Assembly (NCBI RefSeq): GCF_019798055.1
Contig: NZ_JAHOPH010000012.1
Location: 1-64,000, forward strand
Direction: 5' to 3'
DNA length: 64,000 nt
Origin: Salsipaludibacter albus
GTDB taxonomy: Bacteria > Actinomycetota > Nitriliruptoria > Nitriliruptorales > Nitriliruptoraceae
Shown: positions 26,869 to 36,263 of the stretch, piece after piece
Layout: each line of letters starts with the position of its first letter
How positions within the stretch are numbered: position 1 is the stretch's first letter
Notes under the pieces: generated by a model
What the model was told of the DNA's origin: nothing
What the model saw: only the letters and a program-made list of their open reading frames with translations
Database searches by the model: none
Translations under genes and position numbers: made by a program

Positions 26869-28398
26869 ATGGCCGGGATCCTGCTGACCGTGCGGCCATC
26901 CAACGCCGACCTGCTGGGGGGCGTGCACCACCTCGGCCGGCTGCTCGCGGTCGTGGGCTATTCGATGCTCGCGCCGCTGGCCGTCGGGGTGGCCCTGCGC
27001 GAGTGGCGATCAGTGACCGCGCTCGCGACCTCCGTGGGCGTGACCCTGCTGGTCGCGGCCCTGCTGGAACGCCTCCAGCGTCCGGAGGTCGCGCCGCGGC
27101 TGACCTGGGGCACGGGTGCGGCGACGGTCGCGGTGACCTGGTTGGTCGCCCCGGCATTCGGGACCCTGCCGCTGTGGCTGACCGGCGTCTACTCCTCGGG
27201 GTTGGACGCCTACTTCGACGGCGTGTCCGCCCTCACCACCAGCGGGCTGTCGCTGGCCCTCGACCTGGACCACCTGCCCCAGTCCCTGAACCTGTGGCGT
27301 CACCTCATGCAGTTCCTCGGCGGCCAGGGCATCGTGATCGTCGCGTTCGCGCTCGCCACCAGTTCGGGCGGGAACCTGTCGACCCTGTCGTCCGTGGAGG
27401 GCCGCCAGGAACCCATCCTGCCCAACGTCGTCACCACCGCCCGGTTCATCGCCCGGGTCGCGGGCACCTACCTGGCCTTCGGCACCCTTGCCCTGTGGGC
27501 TGCGCTGCTGGCCGGCGGGTTCACCCCGGTCCGGGGCCTGCTGCACGCTGCAGACCTGGCCATGGCCGCCTTCTCCACCGGCGGGTTCGCCCCCATGTCG
27601 ACATCCGTCGGCTACTACCACTCGATCTCGACCGAGCTGGTCCTGTCAGTGTTGATGCTGGCCGGCGCCGCCTCGTTCCACCTGCACTTCCAGCTGTGGA
27701 GACACGGTCCCCACGAAATCACCCGCAACTCCGAGTTCCGCACCATGGTCGTCACGCTGACGACGCTGACGGCTGCAACCGTGGTCGGACTGGCTGCGAC
27801 CGGTACCTACCACGACGTCGAAGCCCTGTTGCGCAAGGGCGCGTTCACCGCCCTGTCCGCCCACACCACCACCGGGTTCGCCGTCGTTGCCGGACCGGCC
27901 TACGAAACCCAGTGGGGCGTGCTCGTCCCGGCACTGCTCGTGATCGCCATGGCCATCGGCGCCATGGGTGCATCCACCGGCGGCGGGATCAAGGTCGTCC
28001 GCGTCATGCTGGCCGCCAAGGCCGTCGGCGAAGAGATCCGCCGCGCACTGCTGCCCGACGCAGCGGTCGTGGTCAGCCGCTACCACGCCGGCCAGCGCAG
28101 ACTCCTCAGCGACCGCGCCATCCGCTCCGCCACCCTGGTCGGACTGCTCTTCCTGGGGACCTACCTGCTCGGCAGCCTCGTCGCGCTCGGCTACGGCTAC
28201 GGACTGGAACAGGCGCTGTTCGAGTCCACGTCCGCAACCGCAACCATCGGACTGACCTCGGGCCTGCTGGCCCCAGACATCCCCGCCCTGCTGAAGGTCA
28301 CCTACATCGTGCAGATGTGGCTCGGGCGCCTGGAGTTCATGGCCTGCTTCGTCCTCGCCGGCTACCTCCTCACCATCCTGCGAACACGCCGACCATGA
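26869..28398 (+). CDS. trkH: TrkH-type potassium uptake subunit (second copy)
   Basis: A 509-residue paralogue of the first TrkH. Pore repeats are visible: FDGVSALTTSGLSLALD, MAAFSTGGFAPMSTSV, FTALSAHTTTGFAVVAG and FESTSATATIGLTSG, with GASTGGGIKVVR after the third. It is longer than the first copy, owing mainly to two extra N-terminal helices as in E. coli TrkH. ATG 26869 follows the small gene immediately. There is no second trkA, so it may share the RCK subunit encoded at 23192. Confidence 0.92.
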   Translation: MAGILLTVRPSNADLLGGVHHLGRLLAVVGYSMLAPLAVGVALREWRSVTALATSVGVTLLVAALLERLQRPEVAPRLTWGTGAATVAVTWLVAPAFGTLPLWLTGVYSSGLDAYFDGVSALTTSGLSLALDLDHLPQSLNLWRHLMQFLGGQGIVIVAFALATSSGGNLSTLSSVEGRQEPILPNVVTTARFIARVAGTYLAFGTLALWAALLAGGFTPVRGLLHAADLAMAAFSTGGFAPMSTSVGYYHSISTELVLSVLMLAGAASFHLHFQLWRHGPHEITRNSEFRTMVVTLTTLTAATVVGLAATGTYHDVEALLRKGAFTALSAHTTTGFAVVAGPAYETQWGVLVPALLVIAMAIGAMGASTGGGIKVVRVMLAAKAVGEEIRRALLPDAAVVVSRYHAGQRRLLSDRAIRSATLVGLLFLGTYLLGSLVALGYGYGLEQALFESTSATATIGLTSGLLAPDIPALLKVTYIVQMWLGRLEFMACFVLAGYLLTILRTRRP

Positions 28399-29063
28399 AC
28401 CCGCACCGACGCACCGTCCCACCGGGCACCGCCAAACGCCTGGCCGCCCTGGTCGTCGTCCTGGCCGTGCTGATCGTCGCCCTGGGCTGGCTACGCGCCC
28501 GCCTGCCGGGTGGCACACCCGCGCCCGGACCGGTGGCCGGACTGGCACAGCTCCCTCCCCTGGCAACCTGCGACGGCCCATCCACCACGCCCATCCGGAT
28601 CACCAGCAGCCTCGCCGTGCAGTGCGGCCAACGCTTCGACGACCGCACCATCCACTACGCCGGCGAAGTCGTCGGTGACGTCCTCGAACGCGACCGCGGC
28701 GCCTGGGTCCAACTCAACGACGACGCCTACGCCCTGGACCTCGGACCCCTCCCACGAACCGGCATCCAGGCCGGCACCAACAGCGGACTCGCCGTCTGGC
28801 TCCCAACCGACGCCGGGACCACGTGGACACCCGGACGACACGACCGTCGCGGCGACGTCCTCGCCATCACCGGAACCTTCCACCACGCCGACCCCGACGA
28901 CGGCGGAGGCACCACCATCCACGCCCAGTCCATCGCCACCATCGCCCCCGCCACCGCACCCGAACCGCGCGCCCCATCCGGAACGGTCATCGTGCTCGCC
29001 GCCACCACCCTCCTGGCAGCAGCAACGCTGCGCACCCGCCCCATCCCCACGCGCCGACCCTGA
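28395..29063 (+). CDS. Double-anchored membrane protein with an OB-fold-like outer domain
   Basis: A 222-residue protein translationally coupled to the second trkH (ATGA). One membrane helix near residues 15-33 and another at about 193-211 flank an extracytoplasmic domain. Within it, HYAGEVVGDVLERDRGAWVQ, then NDDAYALDLG, and a later strand DVLAITGTFHHADPDDGG with IHAQSI have the rhythm of an OB fold. Two Cys (residues about 60 and 78) may form a disulfide. Function unknown; a role in potassium uptake is suggested only by the operon. Confidence 0.6.
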   Translation: MNPHRRTVPPGTAKRLAALVVVLAVLIVALGWLRARLPGGTPAPGPVAGLAQLPPLATCDGPSTTPIRITSSLAVQCGQRFDDRTIHYAGEVVGDVLERDRGAWVQLNDDAYALDLGPLPRTGIQAGTNSGLAVWLPTDAGTTWTPGRHDRRGDVLAITGTFHHADPDDGGGTTIHAQSIATIAPATAPEPRAPSGTVIVLAATTLLAAATLRTRPIPTRRP

Positions 29064-29100
29064 CCCGTGCGGGCCCATCCGTGCCGCGTCGACGAGTGGG

Positions 29101-29430
29101 TCAGGTGCGTGGGGCGTACATGATGATGGCCATCCCGGCCAGGCACACCGTCGCGCCGATGAGGTCCCAGCGGTCGGGTCGGAAGCCCTCGAACGCCATG
29201 CCCCACAGGATCGACCCGGCGATGAAGATTCCTCCGTAGGCCGCGAAGACCCGGCCGAACTCGGCTTCGGGTTGCAGGGTCGCGATCGCGCCGTAGCCGG
29301 CCAGGGCGAGCCCGCCCGCGACCACCCATGGCCAGCCGCGGTCGTCGCGCAGACCCTGCCACACCATCCATGCACCCCCGATCTCGGCCACGGCCGCGAT
29401 CGCGAACAACACCAGCGAACGAGCGACCAT
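29101..29430 (-). CDS. YnfA/UPF0060-family small membrane protein
   Basis: A 109-residue protein with four hydrophobic helices and the family pattern, starting [40 protein letters not shown] and [16 protein letters not shown] follow. E. coli YnfA is 108 residues. The family belongs to the small multidrug resistance-like superfamily; some members have been linked to efflux. ATG 29430 has an AGGGG site 8 nt upstream. It follows a 53-residue gene on the same strand and converges on the OB-fold gene. Confidence 0.9.
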   Translation of the reverse strand: MVARSLVLFAIAAVAEIGGAWMVWQGLRDDRGWPWVVAGGLALAGYGAIATLQPEAEFGRVFAAYGGIFIAGSILWGMAFEGFRPDRWDLIGATVCLAGMAIIMYAPRT

Positions 29431-29464
29431 CAGGCGACCCCTGGCGAAGGCGAGACGACCGCGG

Positions 29465-29626
29465 TCATGCTGCCAGCCGTTGGGCGATCTCGTCGTTGTT
29501 CGCGTCCAGGACGCAGCCGTGGTCCGCGGCGTCCCACACCTGGGTGTCCAGGAGGCGGTGGGCAGTGCGGTGTGGGGTGCGGTCGAGGTGGCCACACAGC
29601 ACGCCGTACTCGAGCTCGACGTCCAT
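29465..29626 (-). CDS. 53-residue hydrophilic protein upstream of the YnfA gene
   Basis: ATG 29626 has GAAGGAG at 7-nt spacing, one of the best ribosome sites in the window, supporting a real gene. The protein has Cys-Gly-His in its first part and an acidic C-terminal half ([19 protein letters not shown]). No membrane helix and no family recognised. It ends 34 bp before the ynfA-like start and is probably co-transcribed with it. Confidence 0.6.
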   Translation of the reverse strand: MDVELEYGVLCGHLDRTPHRTAHRLLDTQVWDAADHGCVLDANNDEIAQRLAA

Positions 29627-29774
29627 GAACATGCTCCTTCATCGGTGGTGGTGACGCTAGGACCTTCGACCCGCTCCAACGCGAGGTCGGGTCCGGACGA
29701 ATTGTTGAGATCGGTGTGAATGCGCGACGGCGGCCAGCCAGGACGACCCACGCGACTGGGGGAGGGCGTGCGAC

Positions 29775-30959
29775 GTGGCGGATAGCGTCGCACGTCGTGC
29801 GACGATCGAGGATCTCGTGGAACGGCTCACCATCGGCGTGGTCGGCACCACCCGCAAGCCGGACGAACGCCGGCGTCCCGTCCACCCTGCCCACCTGGAC
29901 CGCATCGACGTGGCGGTGCGCGAGCACCTCCTGTTCGAGCGTGGCTACGGCGAGCCCTTCGGCGTGGAGGACGACGAGATCGCCCGCCACGTCAGTGGCG
30001 TGGTCGATCGCGCAGAACTTCTCGAACGGGCCGAGGTCGTGTTGATGCCCAAGCCCCTGGCCGCCGACGTCGCGGAGATGCGCCCGGGCCAGGTGTTGTG
30101 GGGCTGGCCGCACCTGGTGCAGGATCCCGAGGTCACCCAGTTGGCCATCGATCGCCGGCTGTCGGTGATCGCGTGGGAGTCGATGAACCACTGGAACGCC
30201 GATGGCTCGTACTCGTTGCACGTGTTCCATCTCAACAACGAGATCGCCGGGTACGCCGCGGTCATCCATGCGCTCCAGTTGCGGGGCGCCACTGGCCACT
30301 ACGGACGGCAGCTCCGGGCCGCGGTCATCTCCTTCGGGGCGACCGCCCGCGGCGCGGTCCGGGCGCTGGACGCGATGGGCGTCCACGACGTCGAGGTCAT
30401 CACCCAGCGTGACAGCCCCGCGGTCGCCGCGCCGTTCGCCAACGTGGTGATGGGACGGTTCGAACGACTGGCGGACGATCCGAGCCGGGCACGGGTCCTG
30501 CGCCGAGGAGGACCGCAGGCGACCCAGGACTTCCTGGCCGAGCACGACATCGTGGTGAACTGCGTCCTGCAGGACACCACGGCACCACTGGTGTTCGCCG
30601 ACGACCCGTTCGCCTTCGCGCCGGGCACGATCGTCGTCGACGTGTCGGTGGACGAGGGCATGGGCTTCTCCTGGTCGCGTCCGACGTCGTTCGCCGACCC
30701 GATGTTCACCGTCGGCGACCAGGTCCACCACTACGCCGTCGACCACACGCCGTCGCTGTACTGGGAGTCCGCCACGTGGACCATCAGCGAGGCCCTGCTC
30801 CCCTACCTGGACGTCGTGCAGCGCGGGCCGGCCACGTGGTCCGACGACCCGACGATCTCGCGTGCCCTGGAGATCGAGGACGGCGAGGTCCGCAACGAGC
30901 GGATCCTGGCCTTCCAGCACCGCGCCTCGTCCCATCCGCATGCGGTCCGCAGCAGCTGA
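29775..30959 (+). CDS. N5-(carboxyethyl)ornithine synthase-like / alanine dehydrogenase-fold enzyme
   Basis: A 394-residue protein from GTG 29775 with GGAGGG about 8 nt upstream. The AlaDH/PNT N-terminal part has [20 protein letters not shown] and the typical segments [16 protein letters not shown] and [10 protein letters not shown]. The NAD(P) domain begins [21 protein letters not shown]. This matches NADPH-dependent enzymes that join an amino acid (ornithine or lysine) reductively to pyruvate, rather than true alanine dehydrogenase. The precise substrate cannot be read from sequence. Confidence 0.78.
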   Translation: MADSVARRATIEDLVERLTIGVVGTTRKPDERRRPVHPAHLDRIDVAVREHLLFERGYGEPFGVEDDEIARHVSGVVDRAELLERAEVVLMPKPLAADVAEMRPGQVLWGWPHLVQDPEVTQLAIDRRLSVIAWESMNHWNADGSYSLHVFHLNNEIAGYAAVIHALQLRGATGHYGRQLRAAVISFGATARGAVRALDAMGVHDVEVITQRDSPAVAAPFANVVMGRFERLADDPSRARVLRRGGPQATQDFLAEHDIVVNCVLQDTTAPLVFADDPFAFAPGTIVVDVSVDEGMGFSWSRPTSFADPMFTVGDQVHHYAVDHTPSLYWESATWTISEALLPYLDVVQRGPATWSDDPTISRALEIEDGEVRNERILAFQHRASSHPHAVRSS

Positions 30960-31064
30960 TCGCTGGCCGTGGGAGGCGTCGTGCACGAGTTGCCTCGAGA
31001 CGGTGCCAGAACGATTGACAGCACTCCTAGGCTGATCGCACACCCCCGGTTCGGGACACCTCCC

Positions 31065-31310
31065 ATGATGACCACGCTCCAGCGCGACGCCGAACTGATC
31101 CGGGCGTCACCGACGCTGCAGATCCTGCAGAGCTCCCTGGCCAGCGTCCTCGTGCTTTCACTGCTCACCCTGGTGGTGGGTGACTACCTCCTGGGGCTGC
31201 CCTTCGGTGCCCGGACGATCGTCATTGCCCTGGTCGTGGGGGCGGCGGCTGGACTGGTCGTGCTCTATGCCGTCGTCCATCGTCGGAGACGGAACGCCAC
31301 CAGCCGGTGA
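31065..31310 (+). CDS. Small two-helix membrane protein
   Basis: An 81-residue protein; ATG 31065 gives a short polar lead, then two hydrophobic helices (about residues 26-45 and 52-72) and a basic tail RRRRN. The in-frame extension upstream to 30969 looks non-coding. No family recognised. It stands alone between the dehydrogenase-like gene and the lipoprotein gene. Confidence 0.55.
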   Translation: MMTTLQRDAELIRASPTLQILQSSLASVLVLSLLTLVVGDYLLGLPFGARTIVIALVVGAAAGLVVLYAVVHRRRRNATSR

Positions 31311-31358
31311 GATCGCCGGGCCTGATGCACGGGCGATCCGACGGCGACCGGGGAGAAG

Positions 31359-31386
31359 TTGGGAATCGGCGACGGGTCCATACGAT
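31359..31386 (+). promoter_or_regulatory. Candidate promoter of the HExxH lipoprotein gene
   Basis: TTGGGA (31359-31364), a 16-bp spacer, then TACGAT (31381-31386), a good TANNNT box, 28 bp before ATG 31414. Confidence 0.45.
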
Positions 31387-31413
31387 GGCAGGACGTCTGT
31401 GGGTGAGGGATGC

Positions 31414-32331
31414 ATGCGGTTTCGGCTGCCGGCAGTGGTGGCCCTGATCGTTGTCACTGCGGCGTGCACCGCCACCGAACAGTCCCGACCGCGTCCCGAT
31501 GCGACGCCATCGGCTGCGTCGTCGACCGAGCCCACCCCGGCAGGTCAGTCGACCAGCGAACCCGCGCCGACCGACGCTGCCCCATCACCCCCTGCCGTGT
31601 CCGATGGACTACCCGAGGTCCAGGTCTGGGTCGAGCCGGCCCTCGACGAGGAGGTCGGTGACCAGTTCGACGTCCATCTCGACGAGCTCGTGCGGCATGC
31701 GGTGATCGAGGCCACACGACGGCTCCCCTCCCGTACGGAGTCCGTCAGCGTCTCCGTGGCCCAGGAGCCGTCACGAGTCATCATCCCGCACCTGGGTCTG
31801 GGGGCGTGGGCGACCCACGACATCGCTGTTGCCGTGGATCCCGACAGCGACCACCTCGGGGCCGGGCTGGCCCACCTGCCGACGCTGGTCGCGCACGAGA
31901 CCCATCACCCGTGGCGCTCCACCTCCGGCGGCGGAGGTCCCCAGGGACTGGCCGCGGCGGCCGTGGCCGAAAGGTTGGCAGACCACTTCGCACGTGAGGT
32001 CCACCCCGAGATTCCACCACAGCCCTGGACCCGGGCCATTCCCGAAGCCAACCACGCGGACTGGTGGAGGCGGTTGACCGCGGCCGACGGCGACGACGTC
32101 GACATGGACGACCATGACCGCTGGTTCTTCGGGGCCGGCGACGTTCCCGCGTGGACCGGCTACACCCTCGGGTGGGAACTGGTCGGCGACTACCTCGCCT
32201 GCCACGACACGCTTGCCAGTGACCACGTGTCGACGCCGTGGGAACGCATCGTCGCAGGTGCAGGCCACCCGTGGACGCGTCCGGAGAGCAACGAGGCGAA
32301 GCCTTGCGGATCTCGCCCGTCGGACGGATGA
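31414..32331 (+). CDS. Lipoprotein with an HExxH zinc-protease motif (DUF2268-like)
   Basis: A 305-residue protein. The signal peptide MRFRLPAVVALIVVTAAC ends in a lipobox Cys18, followed by a 45-residue Ser/Thr/Pro-rich tether. The domain has the motif HETHH (residues 161-165) flanked by LPTLVAH and a Trp. A GWELVGDYLACHD segment late in the protein resembles the second part of DUF2268-type predicted zinc proteases. It should act on the outer surface. GAGGGA lies just upstream of ATG 31414. Confidence 0.72.
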   Translation: MRFRLPAVVALIVVTAACTATEQSRPRPDATPSAASSTEPTPAGQSTSEPAPTDAAPSPPAVSDGLPEVQVWVEPALDEEVGDQFDVHLDELVRHAVIEATRRLPSRTESVSVSVAQEPSRVIIPHLGLGAWATHDIAVAVDPDSDHLGAGLAHLPTLVAHETHHPWRSTSGGGGPQGLAAAAVAERLADHFAREVHPEIPPQPWTRAIPEANHADWWRRLTAADGDDVDMDDHDRWFFGAGDVPAWTGYTLGWELVGDYLACHDTLASDHVSTPWERIVAGAGHPWTRPESNEAKPCGSRPSDG

Positions 32332-32486
32332 TCACCGGCTGCTCGAGTTCCGGGAGGCTCCGGTCCAGGTGGCAATCCCCGTGCTCCTCCCAAGGCCGCC
32401 TCAATGTGGACTGAAAGCCCTCGGAGGCACTCCTCGGGGAACCGAGTACCGTCGCCGCCTTGTTGCTGGCACGGCCGGAGAAGCTC

Positions 32487-33155
32487 ATGATCGAACGATT
32501 CGGCCCGGAGACGGCCCTTCTCCTCATCGATGTGCAAGTCGGCGTCAACGACCTGCGCCACTGGGGTGGGCCCGCGGGTCGTCGCAACAACCCGGCAGCC
32601 GAGGACATGCAGCGGGCGCTGCTGGCGACGTTCCGAGATGCTGCACTCCCAGTCGCCTTCACCGTGCACGACTCGCGCGAACCTGACTCACCATTGCGCC
32701 TGTCCCTCCCGACGGGTCGCCAGATCCCGGGTCTGGAGCCTGCCGGCGGTGATGTCGTGGTGATCAAGCACACCAACAGCGGCTTCGTGGGCACGGGCCT
32801 GGAGGTCGACCTGCGCCGGTCGCGGATCAGCCGACTCGTCATCGCCGGGTTCTTCACCAACATGTGCGTCGACACGACGGTCCGGATGGCCGGCAACCTC
32901 GGCTTCGACACCTACACCGTCGGTGATGCCTGTGCGACCATCAACCGGGTTGGCCTCGACGGGGTCGACCACGATCCCGAGGTCGTGCACGACCTCAGCC
33001 TGGCCTCGCAGAACGGAGAATTCTGCACCGTGCTGTCCACCCAGGACGTCCAGCGGCTCACGTCGGCCGACGTGGCGCAGTTGGATCGTGTCCAGGGCAA
33101 CGAACCCGCCAGCCCGGCTCCATCCGATCGCACCAACACCAGGATCGACGTCTGA
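32487..33155 (+). CDS. Isochorismatase-like cysteine hydrolase
   Basis: A 222-residue enzyme. The catalytic triad of the family is visible: Asp15 in ALLLIDVQ, Lys94 in VVIKHTNSGF and Cys127 in FFTNMCVDTT, with the cis-peptide region before it. GGAG lies 6 nt before ATG 32487. Members hydrolyse amides or isochorismate (nicotinamidase, N-carbamoylsarcosine amidase and others); the acceptor cannot be inferred. A 30-residue polar tail follows the domain. Confidence 0.9.
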   Translation: MIERFGPETALLLIDVQVGVNDLRHWGGPAGRRNNPAAEDMQRALLATFRDAALPVAFTVHDSREPDSPLRLSLPTGRQIPGLEPAGGDVVVIKHTNSGFVGTGLEVDLRRSRISRLVIAGFFTNMCVDTTVRMAGNLGFDTYTVGDACATINRVGLDGVDHDPEVVHDLSLASQNGEFCTVLSTQDVQRLTSADVAQLDRVQGNEPASPAPSDRTNTRIDV

Positions 33156-33288
33156 ACGTCGACGTCCAGGCACCCCGGTCGACCGGCCGTGAGGTCATTG
33201 CGCTGGCTGCTTCGAGCTCGGCGGATGAGTGTCCGGGCGATGAGTTCGTGCACGACGAAGCGTCTGACTTGTCGACGAAGGAGCATCC

Positions 33289-33900
33289 ATGACTGCACCT
33301 GGACGCCGAACGGGACCGAGGGTCATCGGCGACATCTCGATGTCGGTCGACGGTTTCGTGACCTGCCCCGACCCGGGCCCCGATCGCGGCCTCGGCCGTG
33401 GGGGCGAGCCGCTGCATGCGTGGGCGATCGACAGCACGCACGACGTCGACCGGAACGTCCTTGCGCGCTCGTCCGCGGCGAGCGGAGCGGTGGTGATGGG
33501 GCGTCGCCTGTTCGACATCATCGACAGTTCCCACGGTTGGAACGACGAGATGGGCTACGGCGCCGACCAGGCCGCCACGCCGCCCTTCTTCGTGGTGACC
33601 CGGTCGCCACCCGCCCGGGTCCGGCTGGACCTGGACTTCACCTTCGTCGACACACCGGCCGAGGCCATCGAGCGCGCCCGGACAGCGTCGGGCGAGCAGG
33701 ATGTCGTCGTGATGGGCGGAGCCATGGTCCTGCGCTCCTGCCTCGACGAGGGGTTGCTCGACGAGCTGCGCCTGCACGTCGCGCCGATCCTGCTCGGCGG
33801 CGGCACCCCGTTGTTCGATGCTGTCGACCGCCGGGAGTTGGGCCAACGCGAGGTCGTGGTGTCGCCCCACGCCACCCATCTCACCTATCAGCTTCGTTGA
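33289..33900 (+). CDS. RibD C-terminal / dihydrofolate reductase-like protein
   Basis: A 203-residue protein; AAGGAG precedes ATG 33289 at 6 nt. The DHFR-like fold is clear: VIGDISMSVDGFVTCPDPGPD at the N-terminus, GAVVMGRRLFDI, and the NADPH-binding segment DVVVMGGAMVLRSCLDEGLL followed by DELRLHVAPILLGGGTPLF. Such stand-alone proteins are reductases of unknown substrate rather than true folate enzymes. It converges on the SulP gene. Confidence 0.88.
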   Translation: MTAPGRRTGPRVIGDISMSVDGFVTCPDPGPDRGLGRGGEPLHAWAIDSTHDVDRNVLARSSAASGAVVMGRRLFDIIDSSHGWNDEMGYGADQAATPPFFVVTRSPPARVRLDLDFTFVDTPAEAIERARTASGEQDVVVMGGAMVLRSCLDEGLLDELRLHVAPILLGGGTPLFDAVDRRELGQREVVVSPHATHLTYQLR

Positions 33901-33927
33901 TCGACGGCCGTCGCGGCAGGCCGGATC

Positions 33928-33948
33928 CCGAGGTTGGCCCATCCTCGG
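33928..33948. terminator. Small hairpin between convergent genes
   Basis: CCGAGG (33928-33933) and CCTCGG (33943-33948) with a 9-nt loop lie in the gap between the DHFR-like gene and the SulP gene. Short stem and no T-run; weak. Confidence 0.35.
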
Positions 33949-34042
33949 ACCAGGGGACGGCACGACCGAGGAGGCGGCGCGGATTCAGTCCTCGATGACG
34001 TCGAGCCCCTGTGCTCGCAGGTCGGGTGGGCTCGACGATGAT

Positions 34043-35740
34043 TCAGGTTCCCGTCGCGACCCGTGGGCCGCCAGTCTGTTGGCGATGCGCCTCGATCACG
34101 TCGTGGACGGTTGCGAACACGGCGTCGTCGCCGACCAGTTCCAGCGTTCCGAACGTCTCGAGTTCGTCGCGGACGTCGTCGGAGAGCCCGGACAGGACGA
34201 GCTTGGCGTCGTGGCCGGCCAGCTGGCCGACGACCTGGCGCAGCGTCTCGGCGGCGGAGTAGTCGACGTCGGCGACCGAACTGGCCTCGAGGCAGAACCA
34301 GTCGATCGGCGGGTCGACCTGCTCGACCAGTTCGAGCACTTCCTCGGCGAACTGGTTGGCGTTGGCGTAGTAGAGGCTGTGGGCGAAGTGGTACACGACC
34401 AGGCCGGGGCGCAGCGTCCTGGCCGTGTCGAGGGGAAACGATTCGATCACGCCGTCCGGGTTGCGTGCCACCAGCGTGTTGCGTGGCTTGTAGCTGCGAC
34501 GCAGGTGGATCACGATCGACAGGAAGATGGCCAGCAGGATCCCCTGCAGGACGCCGACGAAGACGACCACGACCGCCGTCAGCAGGGCGACCCAGAACTC
34601 CTCGCGTCGCAGGCGGAAGATCTTGCGCATGCCCGCGACGTCGACCAGGTCGAGTCCGATCAGGAACACGACGGTGGCCAGGACGGCGGTGGGCAGGTAC
34701 TGCAGCGGCTCGGTCAGGAACAGCAGCACCACGACCACGATCGCCACCATGGTGAGGCTCGTGACCTGGGTCCGACCGCCGACGCTGTCGGCCATCTGGG
34801 TCTTGGTGGGGCTGCCGTTGACGGCGAACGCCCCGGTCAGTCCGGCCGCGACGTTGGACAGCCCCAGGCCGACCAGGTCGGTGTCCTCGTCGAACGACTC
34901 GTCGTACTTCGCGGCGTAGGCCCGCGACGTGGCCGCACTCTGGGCGAGGATGACGACGAACAGCGACACCGCGACACCCACCAGTACGGCGATGTCGCTG
35001 GTGTCCACCGATGGGAAGGTGAGGCTCGGCAGGCCGCTCGGGAGGGGGCCCAACGTGGCGATCCCGTGGTCGGTGAAGTCCCACGCCGCGCTCGCCACGA
35101 TCGCGCCGACCACCGCGACCAGCGTCCACGGGAAGGACCGTGACAGCAGCCGCCCCCCTCGGATGACCACCGCGACCCCGAGCGCGACGCCCACCGTGGC
35201 GAGGCTGGCCTGCGACAGGTCCGCGACGACGTTGACCAGTTGCGCGACCGGTCCGGACCCCTCCTTGGGCAACCCGAACATGTCCGGGACCTGACCGACC
35301 GCGACCTGGATCCCGACACCCGTGAGGAACCCGACCAGCACCGTTCGGGACAGGAAGTCGGCGATGAAGCCCAGCCGCGCGACCCGGGCGAGCAGCAGGA
35401 GGATGCCGGTGATGATGGCCACCATCCCGGCCAGTGCGACATAGTCGTCCGTCCCGGCGGACGCCATCCCGGCGATCCCGGCTGCCAGCAGTGCCGCGGT
35501 CGCCGAGTCCGCACCGACAACCAGGTGGCGGGACGAGCACAGGATCGCGAACACCGCGGTCGGGACCACGAGGGTGTACAGGCCCGTGATGATCGGCATC
35601 CCCGCGATCGTTGCGTAGCCCAACGCCGTCGGGATGGCGAGTGCTGCGAGCGTGATGCCGGCAAGGAGGTCGCGAGGCAGGGCGGCTCGGTCCAGTGGGC
35701 GGATCCCGGCCAACAGGGCAGGTCCGGATGTTCGTGCCAT
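34043..35740 (-). CDS. SulP-family anion transporter with STAS domain
   Basis: A 565-residue protein. Residues 20-420 form the SulP membrane domain, opening with DLLAGITLAALAIPTALGYA, with NVAAGLTGAFAVNGSPTKTQ in the middle. The C-terminal 130 residues are a STAS domain (VVYHFAHSLYYANANQFAEEV and a WFCLEASSVADVDYSA segment). Likely substrates are sulfate, bicarbonate or similar anions. GAGG precedes the ATG. It is first or last of a loose minus-strand group with the DUF1622 and SHOCT-domain genes. Confidence 0.93.
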   Translation of the reverse strand: MARTSGPALLAGIRPLDRAALPRDLLAGITLAALAIPTALGYATIAGMPIITGLYTLVVPTAVFAILCSSRHLVVGADSATAALLAAGIAGMASAGTDDYVALAGMVAIITGILLLLARVARLGFIADFLSRTVLVGFLTGVGIQVAVGQVPDMFGLPKEGSGPVAQLVNVVADLSQASLATVGVALGVAVVIRGGRLLSRSFPWTLVAVVGAIVASAAWDFTDHGIATLGPLPSGLPSLTFPSVDTSDIAVLVGVAVSLFVVILAQSAATSRAYAAKYDESFDEDTDLVGLGLSNVAAGLTGAFAVNGSPTKTQMADSVGGRTQVTSLTMVAIVVVVLLFLTEPLQYLPTAVLATVVFLIGLDLVDVAGMRKIFRLRREEFWVALLTAVVVVFVGVLQGILLAIFLSIVIHLRRSYKPRNTLVARNPDGVIESFPLDTARTLRPGLVVYHFAHSLYYANANQFAEEVLELVEQVDPPIDWFCLEASSVADVDYSAAETLRQVVGQLAGHDAKLVLSGLSDDVRDELETFGTLELVGDDAVFATVHDVIEAHRQQTGGPRVATGT

Positions 35741-35774
35741 CGACGCCTCGTTTCTCGGGCGGGTGAGGTGGGGA

Positions 35775-36152
35775 TCACCCCTGTTGTGATGGCCCGGTTT
35801 GGTGCGTGCGAGCCTGCAGCTCTGCGCGGCGCCATGGCGCGACGCCGTCGATCTCGGCGTCCAGCGAGAGGCTCAGCACGGTTCGCACGACCACGAGGAC
35901 GGCCAGGATCAGCACGCTCTCGAGGGTGCTCTCGACGGCCACGGTCTTGACGACGTCTGCTGCGACGAGGACCTCGAGGCCGAGCAGCAGGGTGCGACCG
36001 AAGCGCCGGCGCATCGACTCGTACAGGCTCGGGCCCGAGGCGCGTTCGACGACCGCCCGAACGGCCGTGAAGACGGCGCCGAGGATGAGGATCGCGACGC
36101 CGACCACCTCGAAGGCCTGCGCGACCAGGTCCATGGTTTCCGTGAGTTCCAT
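35775..36152 (-). CDS. DUF1622 membrane protein
   Basis: A 125-residue protein with three hydrophobic helices and the DUF1622 pattern, including FGRTLLLGLEVLVAADVVKT and VLVVVRTVLSLSLDAEIDG. The family is widespread next to ion transporters and is uncharacterised. It lies 34 bp upstream of the SulP gene on the same strand and is likely in its operon. Confidence 0.85.
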   Translation of the reverse strand: MELTETMDLVAQAFEVVGVAILILGAVFTAVRAVVERASGPSLYESMRRRFGRTLLLGLEVLVAADVVKTVAVESTLESVLILAVLVVVRTVLSLSLDAEIDGVAPWRRAELQARTHQTGPSQQG

Positions 36153-36263
36153 GCGCCGCTCCTCTGGTCGCCGCGATCACCATCCGTCCGGGGGACGTTC
36201 GCGTTCGCGCTCCAGGTCGTAGCCCAGGACGGCAACCAGTTCCTGGGGCGACGCACCGGCCTC

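Noticed and set aside
29059-29105. Inverted repeat CCTGACCC / GGGTCAGG spanning the stop codons of the OB-fold and YnfA-like genes
   Set aside because: The 31-nt loop is long and the arms coincide with both stop codons, so it is weak as a terminator and may be chance.
31015-31033. TTGACA followed by TAGGCT, seen also on the minus strand before 19592 as CTGACA and TAGGCT
   Set aside because: The spacer is only 7 bp in both places, too short for a -35/-10 pair; the repetition is curious but cannot be interpreted as a standard promoter.
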